Part shown: positions 35,605 to 48,000 of the stretch, piece by piece
How positions within the stretch are numbered: position 1 is the stretch's first letter
Layout: every line of letters starts with the position of its first letter
From: Congeria kusceri
Lineage: Eukaryota > Mollusca > Bivalvia > Myida > Dreissenidae
DNA: 64,000 nucleotides
Direction of reading: 5' to 3'
NCBI GenBank assembly: GCA_027627225.1
Contig: CM051033.1
Location: 52,734,410 to 52,798,409, forward strand
Notes under the pieces: model-generated
Database searches by the model: none
What the model was told of the DNA's origin: nothing
The model's input: only the letters and a program-made list of their open reading frames with translations
Program-made: the position numbers and the translations under genes

Positions 35605-38600
35605 TGTTAGTTCCTAAGCTTCTCTAGTCCTCGTAAACCATGGGACACTAAGGTAATTTCACCATCAATATACAGTGTTTCTAAATTGTGACAAGTAGAC
35701 AAGTTTAGGCCATCACATTTGCACAACAATTTAAGTTCCTTTAGTTTCTCTAGTCCTCGTAAGCCATTGGACACTAAGGTAATTTCACCACTAATGTACA
35801 ATGTTTCTAAATTGTGACAAGTAAACAAGTTTAGGCCATCACATTTGCGCAACAATTTTAGTTCCTTTAGCTTCTCTAGTCCTCCTAAGCCATCGGTTGC
35901 TAAGGTGATTTTACTACTAATATCTATTGATGTTAGATTGTGACAAGTATACAAGTCTAGCGCATCACACTGGAACCGGCGCAATGTTGGTTCCTTAAGC
36001 TTCTCTAGTCCTTGTAAGCCATTGGACAGTAAGGTAATTTCACCATCAATATACAATGTTTCTAAATTGTGACACATAGACAGGTTTAGGCCATCACATT
36101 TGCACAACAATTTAAGTTCCTTTAGCTTCTCTAGTCCTTGTAAGCCATTGAACGGTAAGGTAATTTCACCACTAATGTACACTGTTTCTAAATTGTGACA
36201 AGTAGACAAGTTTAGGCCATCACATTTGCACAACAATTTAAGTTCCTTTAGCTTCTCTAGTCCCTTTAAGCCATTGGACACTAAGGTGATTTCATCACTA
36301 ATCTTCAATGTTTCTAGATTGTGACACGTATACAAGTCTAGTCCATCACATTGACACCGTAATATAAGTGTTATTAGCTTCTCTAGACCTCGTAAGCCAT
36401 TGGATACTAAGGAAATTTCACCACTAATATATATTGATTCTAAATTGTGGCAAGTAGACAAGTCTAGCCAATCACACTTGCAACACAATGTAAGTTCCTT
36501 CAGATTCCAAAGTCCATGTAGACCATTGAGGAATAATGTGATTTCACCATTAATGTTTATATTGTATAGATTGATACAAGTAGACAAGTCTAGGCTATTG
36601 CACTTGCAATGCAATGTAAGTGTCTTTAGCTTCTCTAGTCCCCGTAAGCCATTGGACACTAAGGTGATTTCATCACTAATCTTCAATGTTTCTAATTTGC
36701 GACAAGAAGACAAGTCTAGGGCATCACATTTGCAATGCAGTGTCAGTTCTTTGATTTTTTTAAGATTATGTATGCCCTCGGAAAATATGGTGATTTTTCC
36801 GTCAATGTTTACTGTTTCTAGATTGCAATAAGACGACAAATCTAACTCGTTACATTTGCAGTTTAATGTCAGATCCTTCAGTCTGCCAAGCGCATGTAAT
36901 CCAGAAGGCAGTAATACACTGATTTCTCCGTTTATGACTAGTGTTTTTAGATTGCGACAAAAGGAGAAGTCTATAAGTTTATCGTTTATGGGTTGTTTGT
37001 TACCGTTTCTTAAATCAATGTCTACTGTCTGTAGAACGGGACAGCACGATAAGTCAAATGTGTAACATGTGCATCGCAGATGAAGACGTTTCAGCGTCAC
37101 AGGTCCACGCAAGCCATTGGGTAGAGTAATTTCTCCAGCAACGTCTAATGTCTCTAGAAAAAGACAACAAGACAGGTCTAATTTTTCACAGCTGCATCGA
37201 AGTTTAAGAGACTTAAGCTTCAAAAGCCTTTTAGCAAAATTGCTAATTAATGTGATTTTTCCATCAATATCAATTGTCTCTAGATTGTGACAACTCGACA
37301 AGTCTAAGAAATCACTTTTGCACCGCAGTGTAAGATACTTCAGATTCATTAGGCTACGTAAGCAATTGGGTAATAAGCTGATTTTTCCATCAATATCTAT
37401 TGTGGCAAGATTGTGACATGAGGACAAGTCTAATCCATCACTCTTGCACCGCAGTTTAATGTTATTCAGATTCATAAGTCCGCATAAGCTATTTGGTAAT
37501 ACGGTGATTTCCCCAACAATGTCTATTGTTTCTAGATTGTTACATGACGAAATATCCAGTCCATCACACCTGCACCGCAGTGTAAGATACTTCAGATTCA
37601 CAAGCCCGCAAAATCCATTTGGTAATAAACTAATTTTTCCATCAATATCTATTGTTTGCAGATTGTGACACGAAGACAAGTCTAAGCCATCACATATGCA
37701 CCTCAGTGTAAGCGACTTTAGTTCCACAAGCCCACATAAACTATTGGGTACTAACATTATTTCTTCGTAAATTGCTATTGTTTCTATATCCTGACAACAC
37801 GATAAATCTAACGCATTTACAGATTTGTTTTTGTAATGTACAGTTTCTAACATTTGTGGTATGAGCGAAGTTTCTTTCTCAAATAAGTGCAATTCTTTTA
37901 CATTTGTTAAATTCATTGCTAATATGGGTTTGTAAGCGTGAACTTGATCATCCATGCCATCAGAAATAACAAACCGACTAAGTTTCAGATCGATTTCATT
38001 CTCATTATAGTTGTTAGCTTTGGCTTCTAGAAAACCCCGTGTGAACATAAGCTGAATATTTGATATTTGATCAAGTAAGTGGTGTTCTGTGGGTCTGCTG
38101 AGTTCGTCAATCACGCGTGACAGATTATTTGCTGCGCTAATGTTCATTCCGCAAAGAAATATAAAGACCTGATTTATTGCCGTAATACCTTCAATATGTT
38201 CGACTAGAAAGTTTAATTCGTCGCCGTGGTTAGCTAAATAATACGCAGCAAGAAATTCCTGAACACTTTTATGCATGAATGAACAAAGTGACCTTTGATA
38301 GGTCCTGTTTTCACATTTCAATTTCCTTTCCGTTAAAATACCTGTCTTAAGAGCAAATGACTTTTGTTCGTGCGACATATAATGTTTCAATTGTGTGTCG
38401 TTAATAATTAACGAATGATCATGTTCAGAAGAAAACAACATTGCAAATGCTGTTTTAGAAAGAAGATGTACATATTCAATGTTTTGTTGTACGTACTTTG
38501 TGTGTTTGAAACACCGAAATTGTGGTTGGTTAACACCATCCGTATTGTGACTTGCCTTTTTAAAAAGGCCGTCAATTAAAGTACTATACAACTCGCACAA

Positions 38601-39604
38601 TGATCGTTTCAGGATTCCGTCAACCCAAGAACACACAATCAGCGAAGTCAACATTGGAGACAATAATAAATCTCCAATTTTGTTTTCTTCAATATCGTTG
38701 CGGAATTTTTCGTGTAAATCGTCAATGTTTCCACGTGGGACAAGATAGCCCAATACCTTTTCACTCAATTTGTATGGATAAAGTACACCTTTCAGTTCTA
38801 GTAAGCTGTCAACTTGGGATTCCTTGATACGTTCGTCTGTCATTCTCCATGGTCGTGTGGTAACTAACACTGAACACTCGCTGTGGCAGGACACCATTAG
38901 TGGTAGAGCCGATTTTTCCTTTTCATCCATCCAGTCGTCCAAACCGTCTTGAATCACAAGATATTGTCTAGTTTGAATGATTTTATGTAGGAGTATGTAT
39001 GCGTTCTCACGTTCTATGTCTGCATATATCATTTCAATAATTTGTTCCCTAATCATTTTAGTGACCTCTCGCTCACCGACAGCCTCTTTCAACGTGATAA
39101 GGAAAACACAAGTAAATCCCTGAAGAGAGTCCAAATCAGCAAACGCTTCGTTTTCTTCAGTTGGTCCTACATTGCACCAGTCCAGTACCAATTTGGCAAC
39201 GAATGTCGATTTTCCCATGCCAGCTTCTCCTTGTAGGAATATGGTTCTATTCATTTTGCCATTGTTATACAAAAGGTGTTTGTATTTTTGAACTTGTTCA
39301 GCTGCATTTCCATTTTGTTCAGTATCTTTTGGTACTCGTGATATTGATGGCGTTACATAGAATTTGTCTATAGATACGTCACTGCTTGGAAACAATGGCG
39401 ACAATGGAGCATTACCTAAGTTGGCATTGTAAAAGTTTTTCAAACGTGTGACAAAATCTGAAACAAACAAAAAGCAGAATAAAAGCAATATAAATGAAAT
39501 TTTAATTCACAATACATTATATTTATATGTTTAACATAAATATATTTAATGGTTCAAAAATAACGGAAAAATAGTAGCAGTAGTTGTAGTGGTGGTAGTA
39601 TTGC

Positions 39605-39639
<35 letters not shown>

Positions 39640-41269
39640 AAGTAGTAGTAGTAGTGGTAATAGTAGAAGTTGTGGTTTTGGTGGTGTTGGTGGTGGTGGT
39701 GGTAGTAGTAGTAGTAGTAGTACTAGTAGCAGTAGTAATAGGAGTACTTTGCTAGTTATTGTAGGGACCTATATAGTGTTCTTACGCTCTCAGTCTCTCT
39801 CTCGCACTCTCGCGCTCCCTGTCTCTAGATTTATAAGACGAGATGAAACGTTTAACTATACGATACGATATAATACGACACGCAAAGACACGACAAAATA
39901 CGATAACATATACGATTTAATATCGATAATAAATCAGTATGCAAGTGAACTTGCCTCGAATTGCTTGAACCTCGTCGTGTTCCTTTTGTTCCGTACATTT
40001 CTCAAAAAACTTTTCTACAAAGGTTTTCAGCTCGTTCATGGAACATTTGGCGACTTCCTTCGTTTCATCTAATGTTGCCTTTGCATTTTGAAGTAACTGA
40101 CTCATTTCCGCCTCTGTAATTTTTAGGCTGTCAATTTGTAGCTAATAAATAAAAACAATAGTGAGTTAAGTCGTTTAAACTGTTGCAAACAGTATTATTC
40201 AATATAACATAAAATCATATTTTAATATAGTTAAATAAATTCGTGTTACTTGTCTATAAAGGCAAAAAACTTGTTTACCATTCAAACATCAATTGATATC
40301 TTAAAATATTCAGAAAACTCATTTTAGTCACCTGTTTTAATGTTCTTATTGCTTTTTGTGCATCGACGTCTTGAGCCAGACATGCAGAATCACTGAGTAG
40401 ATCAATCAGTGTTGTGAACGCGTCCTGGAGGTCACTGTCTTTCATTTTGCAATTGGGGTTGTGACGAACAGCTCTACTTATTTCGCGTGCCTGATAATAC
40501 ATTTGCATCAATTATATAATATTTTTTTATCTACATGAATATCAAATGGACGAACAATGATCAATTGACGCGTTTACAACGATTTCTTTAATGTAACCTT
40601 TTATTTAATTATTAATTCGTCGCATATACTTTGTGAACATGTATATCCATATGATTCATTTCAGTGTGCTAATACTGAGTTATACTTTAGCAAACTGACC
40701 TTTGATAATAGACAAGAGGAACCTTTCTGTGCTATAGGGAAAGAAATCCTGCTATCAAAGTGTTTGCAGTTCAAAATAACACTCAACACCCCATTAAAGT
40801 CCGTCTCCTGTGCTGTACCCACTCCAATATACCCGTCTGGCGGTAAAAAGCATTTAGCTATCTGCCAATGATTGCTTGCCCATTGATCAGCTGATGTATT
40901 CTTCCAGGAAGGCCGGCCATAACGATGTTCTTTAATTATTTCATCACGTATTTTATCACATAACTTCAAGCTGCATTGTCGGGGCTGTTTGGCTGGAGAA
41001 TCATGCATGGATGTGCATGCATTTTGTGACTTTTTGCATATATCCCGTGTGGGACATTGCAACAAGTTGGCTGTACAGCAACTGGTACAAACAACAGTTC
41101 TTGGAAGATTCAGATTTGATCGTACATCTTGAAAAATGCGAGTTTGAACGTCATTGACCTCTCTGTCGACGAACTGCTCTAAAGCCAATTTAGCAATGTT
41201 AACTGCAAGGCAGGCTTTCAGCCAATTCGTTCGTTCCTGTTCCGAGAATACATCTGCTAGACCGGCCAT
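34072..41269 (-). CDS. HEPN (DZIP3-like)-NACHT-LRR receptor, one frameshift
   Basis: Four coding exons on the minus strand: 41269-40700, 40490-40332, 40141-39955, and 39457 to 35607 or, past a 1-bp deletion near 35615, to 34072. Residues 1-305 form a DZIP3-type HEPN-like region, followed by a NACHT ATPase with Walker A GEAGMGKST (about 382-390) and Walker B YLVIQDGLDDW (about 472-482). A helical region follows, then about 30 LRR units of 41-44 residues. Length is 1588 residues as read, or about 2090 without the frameshift. NLRs use NACHT for nucleotide-driven oligomerisation and LRRs for sensing; HEPN domains are often RNases or RNA binders. No signal peptide or membrane span is seen, so it is probably cytosolic. 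The frameshift lies in one of two otherwise identical 381-bp repeats, so it may be a sequencing or assembly error. Confidence 0.9.
34200..37850 (-). repeat. LRR-coding tandem array with higher-order period
   Basis: About 30 units of roughly 126-129 bp encode LKxLxLxCKCDxLxLSTCHNL-type repeats, two leucine-rich half-repeats per unit. Downstream of about 36000 the units form triplets (43+42+42 residues, 381 bp), recognised by the RRFQCDALDLYTCHNL unit at 34575, 34830, 35211, 35592 and 35972. Spacings are 255, 381, 381 and 380 bp, so one triplet lost a unit and one lost a base. Confidence 0.9.
35211..35971 (-). repeat. Exact 381-bp tandem duplication within the LRR array
   Basis: 35211-35591 and 35592-35971 are identical base for base in my reading, except that the second copy lacks one T in TTCCTTAAGC (near 35615). 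That single difference causes the frameshift. Confidence 0.95.
35607..39457 (-). CDS. NLR exon 4: NACHT and first 18 LRR units
   Basis: The acceptor after a TTTGTTTGTTTCAG tract enters in phase 1 at 39457 (DFVTRLKNFY). The NACHT carries Walker A GEAGMGKST, a sensor-like SVLVTTRPWR segment and Walker B DGLDDW. Next come helical domains with SFMHKSVQEFLAAYYLAN, a hallmark phrase of animal NLRs, then LRR units from about 37850 downwards. The frame ends in TAA at 35607, directly caused by a missing base near 35615. Confidence 0.9.
39571..39746. repeat. GTA/GTG trinucleotide microsatellite in NLR intron 3
   Basis: Runs of AGTAGT with GGT interruptions fill most of this stretch, inside the 497-bp intron between exons 3 and 4. 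Confidence 0.95.
39955..40141 (-). CDS. NLR exon 3: helical linker, GC donor
   Basis: Acceptor TTATTAG precedes 40141. The 62 residues form a charged helix, likely a coiled coil (LQIDSLKITEAEMSQLLQ and on). The donor reads CGAG|GCAAGT, a GC donor with otherwise perfect consensus. Only this site (phase 1) joins in frame with exon 4; the nearest GT would shift the NACHT frame. Confidence 0.8.
40332..40490 (-). CDS. NLR exon 2: second HEPN helix pair
   Basis: Acceptor TATTATCAG lies just before 40490; donor CAG|GTGACT after 40332; phase 0-0, 53 residues. It encodes AREISRAVRHNPN and a DLQDAFTTLIDLLSD helix, completing the HEPN-like fold. Introns either side are about 209 and 190 bp. Confidence 0.85.
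40700..41269 (-). CDS. NLR exon 1: start and HEPN-like N-terminus
   Basis: ATG at 41269-41267 starts MAGLADVFSEQERTNWLKAC. The exon ends after AAAG with donor GTCAGT, phase 0, 190 residues. It has the NWLKACLAVN helix, a cysteine-rich segment (61-104: CTSCC, CPTRDIC), then RDEIIKEH at 108-115, which fits the Rx4-6H form of HEPN active sites, then RPSWKNTSADQW and FLPPDGY, features I associate with the DZIP3 HEPN family. Confidence 0.85.
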
Positions 41270-42061
41270 AGTTTATGTCTATGTCTATTTCCACACGAAT
41301 AGCCGTTCGGTTGTTGAAACCTTATATTTGATTCATCTGAACACCACGCTCGACCTAGAAATTCACATTAATATTAAGATCACATTGAATGTTACAAGAA
41401 AAAAATAAACCGTACTTGCAAACTCAATAGGGTCCTATAATTCGCCGCTTTCTACGCAAGATCGAATTATGAGTAAACATACGGAAGAATTAAAGACTGT
41501 AATTTGTACGTGAAACCTGTAAGTTTCAGGTTAGCTTTCCAGTGTTGTGCTGGATAATACAATTTATATCAATAATACATTATATACATGAATATACTAA
41601 CGAACTAGCTTGTCGTGTATGCACTGATGTTCGTGATGAAAATGTAGTTAATAAATTATATTTTATCACAAATATGACAATATTGTACACTTTTGTTGAA
41701 ATGATTGTCTAGTAAAATATAAACATGTACCGATGTGTTTAAATTTCGAAGGATTTTACATATAAATTTAAACTGTTTGTTATTGCAAACATATACTAAT
41801 TGACAATACGCGGGAAAATGCAATGAGTGGATAGAAAAACAAGTTTAAGCAAGTTATATTAACTTCTTTCCACCAACGACGTTTGGGTGTAACACGTATA
41901 GATAGGAAAATACATCAAAAGACACAAGACGTTTAAAGCAATCGTCAACATGATTAAGTACACGATTTTCGTTGGGTTTTAGGTTATAAAATTATGATAT
42001 TGTAGCCATTTTGTTTAAACCATTTTACCATATACGAACACATATATATACCGAAATAAGG
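41270..42061. other. Upstream region of the NLR gene, nothing distinct
   Basis: AT-rich; presumed promoter and 5' UTR of the minus-strand NLR. No clear TATA box or conserved site can be supported. Confidence 0.35.
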
Positions 42062-45044
42062 TCAAAATCTTTTGGTAGAAATAGAGGCAGATAGAAGTGT
42101 TTTAACGCATTTAAAACGCATTGAGGTCAAGATAAAGCGCTGGACCGAAAGAAAGAGTTGTTTGTTTCGTTCAAAGTTGAGACGTTTGGTACTGTTAATG
42201 AGACTGTTTGTAGTGAGAGCACATGGGACGTCAGAACGGTAAAGTTTGCGGATTTCCGTGTAATTGGGAGATCGTAAGAGGAAATAGTCTTTAGATTCAA
42301 TTGAACCGCACAAATAATGTGTTACAATATAAAGTGCGTTATTACACAAATATGATTCAAACCATTTAAGAAGGGACCTGAGATGCAAAGAGACTGACGT
42401 TTTAGGAGCAAGCCATTGTTACAGACAGGGTCGAAGGCTTTTGATTAGGGATGGGACCGAATACTGAAATCAATATTCGAATATTCGTTTAGGTATTCGA
42501 ATATATTCGAATATTTGTTTTGTAAATACTACTATATACGGCACCCTGTCCGAATATTTATCTATCCGAAATATGTATACTACGTGTACGTAGTTGTTTT
42601 ACCTTGTTTATCTTTGTGAGTGTTAGGCAAATATAAAGAAAAGTAAGATGTTGTTAAATGTATTGTTATATAATTTGTTAATCGTTCCGTTTTTTTTTTC
42701 AGAACCATGAAACTTGTATCTGTTGTGCAGATTACACGTTGTCTGGGTTTTGTCTAATGACCGCATAAAGTACTTCCTAGCACGTGATGGTGGCATTGTT
42801 TAATAATAAAGACTATTGTATAATATACGTTGTTGATATAATGGAGAATAATTAACAAGTGACGTATAGTAAGATTGACCAGATCGTGCTAATTTTGTTA
42901 AAGAAATTGATTGGCTGATAATGGATTTATTATGATTGGTTTACTTAGACAGTAATTGTAATTTACTGTAAACAAGTTAACCGTATAGATGTCACTTAAG
43001 ATAACAAAAAACCATGTACGCCTTGTGCAAACTGTGAAACCGCTTTCACAACATGGCCTAGTTTTGTTATTTGTGGATACAATGCGTCATATTCCCGCCT
43101 CCTACAAACCGTTCACTCGCGGCCCTTGTACAGACGTGGCCCCCATGCCAATTATAAATTATCGTTAATTGGACATGTTTAGCATGTGTTGTAAGAACGT
43201 TACACTGACCCCGCCCACCTGCTAGGCAGGAAATAGGACTGGAATTCATGTTAACTTTGCAGTCAAACTGGAAAAAAAACCATCATTTTTTAAAGAAATT
43301 TTGTTTTTTAGATAAATGAGAAAATCAAATATTCGTGATCGTTTTTTATATTTGAATATTATCCAATATTATAATATTCGAATATTCGAGTATTCGGTCC
43401 CATCCCTACTTTGGATAAATCGCAGAATACAGCACGAACTTTCTTTCCTTCGTCTAGTGATTGGGAAATGTCGTAAAGATACAAAGGCTGGTTTACTGTA
43501 TAATCACCGTTAATAAATCCGGACTGTAAAGGTGTAAGAAGGTTGTTTTGTAGATGTTTAAACACACATCTCTCCATGAGTTTGCCTGAGCAGCTCAGAA
43601 TTGACATTGACCTATAATTGAAAATATCTGAAGGGTCGCACTTCTTACAAATTGGCAAGTTTTCAGTTGGAGGAAAAATATGAGCTATGTAAAAGAATTG
43701 TTAGAGAATATAGGCAATAGTGTAGACAGCGCTACAGCTCACTCAAGTATTAACCTTGAACTGATCATGTCGGGTCCACATGCTTTGTTTGCATCAAGAA
43801 GTGAGATTGAGTCCATAACATCGTGTGCTGTATATTGTGTTACTTGGTCAGTTGAAAGTAGTTAGCAAATGTGGTCATCTATGGTTGATTGGTCGAAAAA
43901 TAATTGTTTAAAAGTTAGCATTTTGCTATGTCAGTCTTAGCCTGGATGTGGTTACAAGTAATGGTAAGACTGGTGTTGGCGTTGCTTTTATGGGTAAACT
44001 GACGTCTTTGGAGGAAGATTAGTGGATTTTGTGTGTGTGTGATCAGTTTCGATTAATAGTCTGCTTTTGCTTTTTGAGTTGTGTTACGAGTTGCCCTAAA
44101 ATTGGCCCAAGATTGATTGTTGATATGATGTTTTGCAACTTTGTGTAATCCTTAACGCTTTAGTATTAGTGTATGCATATCGGTATTAATTCAGGGTAGA
44201 TCATGCGGCCTTATTGTGACTTCTTTGACAGGAATTGCGACGGATACTGCAGAATAAATAATATCAGATATGGAATCACAAACTGCTTTTAAATTGTCAT
44301 CATTACACTGGAATTCCAGTCAGTAATCTGCAATATGTTTCGGTACATTTCGTAATTCTGTTTATTGTATAACCTGATTTTGTGCATGTTTGTGTTTTGT
44401 TTCAGTTTGTTTAACTTTAGAGCGACCACTACTGGACAGTGGAATCGGATTTGGTCTGGAATAAAGGAATCTGCAACGAAACTAGTTAATACATCGTAAG
44501 CGTGTTTAATGACGACGAGGTCGATGGTTGAGGATAAATGTTCTGTAAAATAAGTAGGTTTGTTGATGAGATGAAAAGAGTTGTAAGAATTAAAGAGGTT
44601 ATTAATTATGTTGTACGAGGACGTAGACTGCATACATTTTATTATAATCGCCAGTTATGATAATGTTGTCGGTCGAAGTGTTATAAACTTGATCAATGTT
44701 TTGTTCCAAAATAAACCAGTAATTTTGGTGCGAATCAGATGGTCTGTAAATACCAACAAATATTATCAATTACTTTGAGTTGAATCCAAACTGATTTAAG
44801 CCCATTGGCACCAAAATCGTGTCGTTCAGTAAAATGAATAATATAATTTACGAACAAAAAGCAACACCTCCAATTCGATTTTCTCTATCACATCAAATAG
44901 GACTTTGGAAGTTAGAAATGCGTATACCACCATTAGTGATTGAATTGTTAAGACAGGTTTCAGTGAAGACAACAACGTCTTAATCCTGAGCACTAATTCA
45001 AGGATATCTTGTATCGGTTTTAGGCTTGAGATATTATGGAGCAT
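42062..45044 (-). mobile_element. LINE relic (Jockey/CR1-like), split by a hAT-like element
   Basis: Reading down from 45044 there is a degraded endonuclease start (MLHNISSLKPIQDILEL), an endonuclease C-terminal part at 44633-44289 (INKPTYFTEHLSSTIDLV, IPDQIRFHCPV), and reverse transcriptase at 43658-43430 (CDPSDIFNYRSMSILSCSGK, LTPLQSGFINGDYTVNQ, AVFCDLSK). After an insertion, the AFD box and WFESYL follow at 42440-42062. Many frameshifts; inactive. Confidence 0.85.
42446..43408. mobile_element. Non-autonomous hAT-like element, 963 bp, 8-bp TSD
   Basis: The terminal inverted repeats begin TAGGGATGGGACCGAATACT and continue into AATATTCG repeats. The flanking 8-mers CTTTTGAT (42438-42445) and CTTTGGAT (43409-43416) are a target duplication with one mismatch, placed exactly where the LINE coding sequence DLSK/AFD is interrupted. 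The 8-bp duplication and TAGGG ends fit hAT. No transposase frame is seen. Confidence 0.9.
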
Positions 45045-48000
45045 AGACTGTAATTTAAGATGTTACAAAAAGTAAGAGATTGGTCGGAGGTTAAAGATGT
45101 ATGTTGAACAGGATCAGGAGGGACATCATGACCTCTAGTTAAGTCGCAAGAAGGGCAATTGATCTTGTGATTTGTGAGCATTATAAGGGGTCAAAATATA
45201 AAACTTTCGTCGAGTCAGTCACCGTTGCTAGTAACGGGGCGACGTAACTGCCCCCTTCCCGCAGCGGCGTTTAACGTATGAGCTCTTAAGCTATGATGCT
45301 AACAAAATAATAGAATGCGAAAAAAGTGATTAGTAACGTACCAAAGATTCGGTGCATAGCTGTTTGTTTAATGGTGGATGCGTTTATAAGTTGTTATAAG
45401 TATGAGGTGTACTTCCATGTGCTTTAAGAGCTTTTTTGGTTATAGGTTAATTCGTGGGATGTTGTTGTGTCCCTGGCAGGTCTGCTTTCAAGTATGACCG
45501 GAACGTTAGTTTAGACAGATATGTTTTCGTTGTACGTTTCAAAAGATAGCAGTTGTACTATATATGGAAAGCATGACGTAGGGAAACATATTTAGTCGTT
45601 AGAATCCATTTACGCACCTTTCCCTGGAAAACGAAATATAAACAGAGCCTATGGATAAGCGAGAGGATATAAGGTGAGTTTGAATTGAGATGAGAGAGAA
45701 TGAGAGGGAGGCGGCATAAGTGTTTCAAAAAGACAAATGTGGTCAGATTTATAAACAAAGCTATGCAGAAGCGGCATAAAATCCTGTCATCGTGTGCCGA
45801 TCTATAAATAGTAGTGTGTTAGACAATCAAGCACAAATACATAAATAAGACAATAAAAGTGATATAAAAAGTGATATGTAAGGTCAAACTAATGGGTGAC
45901 TGAATATAGCTAGTAAATGTGCGCCTAGTTGCACCAGTCATAGTACAGAGCACAATAGAAGACGTACTTTGATTAATTGGATGTATCATACCCATATGTG
46001 TCTGTTGAAATATGTGTCAGTTTAAAGAATTCGATTAGTTTTATACATAAAAGAGCACAACATTGAGAAATTGTAGATTAAAGAATTGTGAACTAGTACA
46101 CTGTTGTAGAATGCAGGGTGTTTTTTTTTACTCCCTAGGCTTAAAACATATTTGCTATGGAATTACAAAACAGTGTAAAACTGTAATCAAGTACTTCACA
46201 TAGTTACTCTGTTTCGGCTATTTTAACAGAAATTGCTATTGATATTTAAATAATTCTTACATGGCTATTTTGCTATTTTCCATATTTAAAAAAATTAGTT
46301 GTTTTAACGTATTTCAAAAGAAAGGGAATATAACTGTTAATTCATGAACCGTCTCATCAAAGGAAAATAACAAACGCTAAACTGAAACTATTGAATATGT
46401 CAACTCTAACGCTATAGACATACGGTAAATCTAGGTTTATGTATAAACATTTACCACAGTGACATAAAAACTGAATTATAATAATCAATTTCGTAATTTA
46501 CCTCTTCCAGATCAGGAGAACGTTCGTCCGTCTATAAGAAGACTATTTTTGAACGTTGTATCGACTCGTGTTCAGCTGAATTAAACTTTATAAAGCCATC
46601 TTATGCTTAAATCTGCACGACATATTTTAATATAACACTCTAGTATATATTCTTCTTATAAAATGGAAGGCCAAGCCCTAATATGTTCGTAATATGCGTA
46701 TATTTTGCAAACTGGTTTTCCGTGGTGTTTCTATAAACAGACATATGGCTTCCCAGTGGTATTGACTGGGATACCAACGCGTCACACCCGAATGTCTAAA
46801 GAAAACGCCCACGCGTGGAGAGAATTTGCCATTCTTTAAATAGCGGTCACGTAACAGATATAAACCTTTACGCTTTGACGGTTCACATGGACAATTTTTT
46901 TTTTCACATACGCGCCTGTAATGAGGTTGAATACAGTTCCGAAAATAAAATTAAATAGAACGCAAACGTCATATACATTTCAAACATATAGTTTAGCAAG
47001 GGTTCATGATAAAATACGTTAATCGTATTAAATATCTACGGTATGGAATGTCTAACCCAGCCTACATAGGTAAAACTCACTATACAAATTAAACCCGTCC
47101 AACGATTAAGACCTATCTTTCTGAATAGCTGAATACATTGTTATTCAAATCGCGTCGATAGATCGATTGTAATGTAATCACCACGCTGGCAGAACGATCA
47201 ACTTCGATAAGAAAGTACAATTAGCGATATAGAATCGATAATATTGTAAAAGGAGAAGGACGGGCTCCACGCGACTTACAAGTTCATAAATTTACAAATT
47301 GTCCATCGCCTTTATTTAGATTTATTGCATTTTTATGTTAATGTTTACTGTATTTGTGGGTGTAACTGAAGGAATGATCCGTTTTTATTTATTCGCTATT
47401 CTGATTTACCGTATTTGAATGTACTATACTAAATAGTTGAATAATTTTTTTTACACGTGCTTTACATTCGTTTCTCTTCAACGATGTTTAGGCACATTTA
47501 CATCATTTACATTGTTTTAATCAAATAATAGATTTTGTTTGAATTAAAAGTTTTAAGTTATTTATATATATTAAGCAAACCTCAGTTAACAGATATTATA
47601 TACTGGATGTTTTACTGATTATGATTATATTTGATATGGAAAACAATATGAAATGTTGGGCGTGCTTGTCTATTTTAGAGATATGAAGAAAACAAAACAA
47701 ACCATTAGTATCATTGTTTGCTATTATCGGGAAAACAAGCGATGCATATTGTTTTCTATAAGCGTGAATAGCACAGATTAAAATCAATTTTAAAACGTCT
47801 ATATGATTTAAATTCAAGATACAATTCCAGTAAATATTACATGTATTTATAAGTGTATTTTAATATGTAATAAAAAAGAAACAAGTGTTCTTAATACTTC
47901 TTAAGTGTTCGTTGCCAAACCTGTTATATGGAGAGTTTGATTAAACAAACAGCAATGGATCATGTTTTCATCAAAGGAACTCCAGTCAGAATAAAAACAG

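Noticed and set aside
36400..39373. Plus-strand frames within the NLR gene
   Set aside because: They are antisense shadows of the NACHT-LRR coding sequence, repeated with the LRR period.
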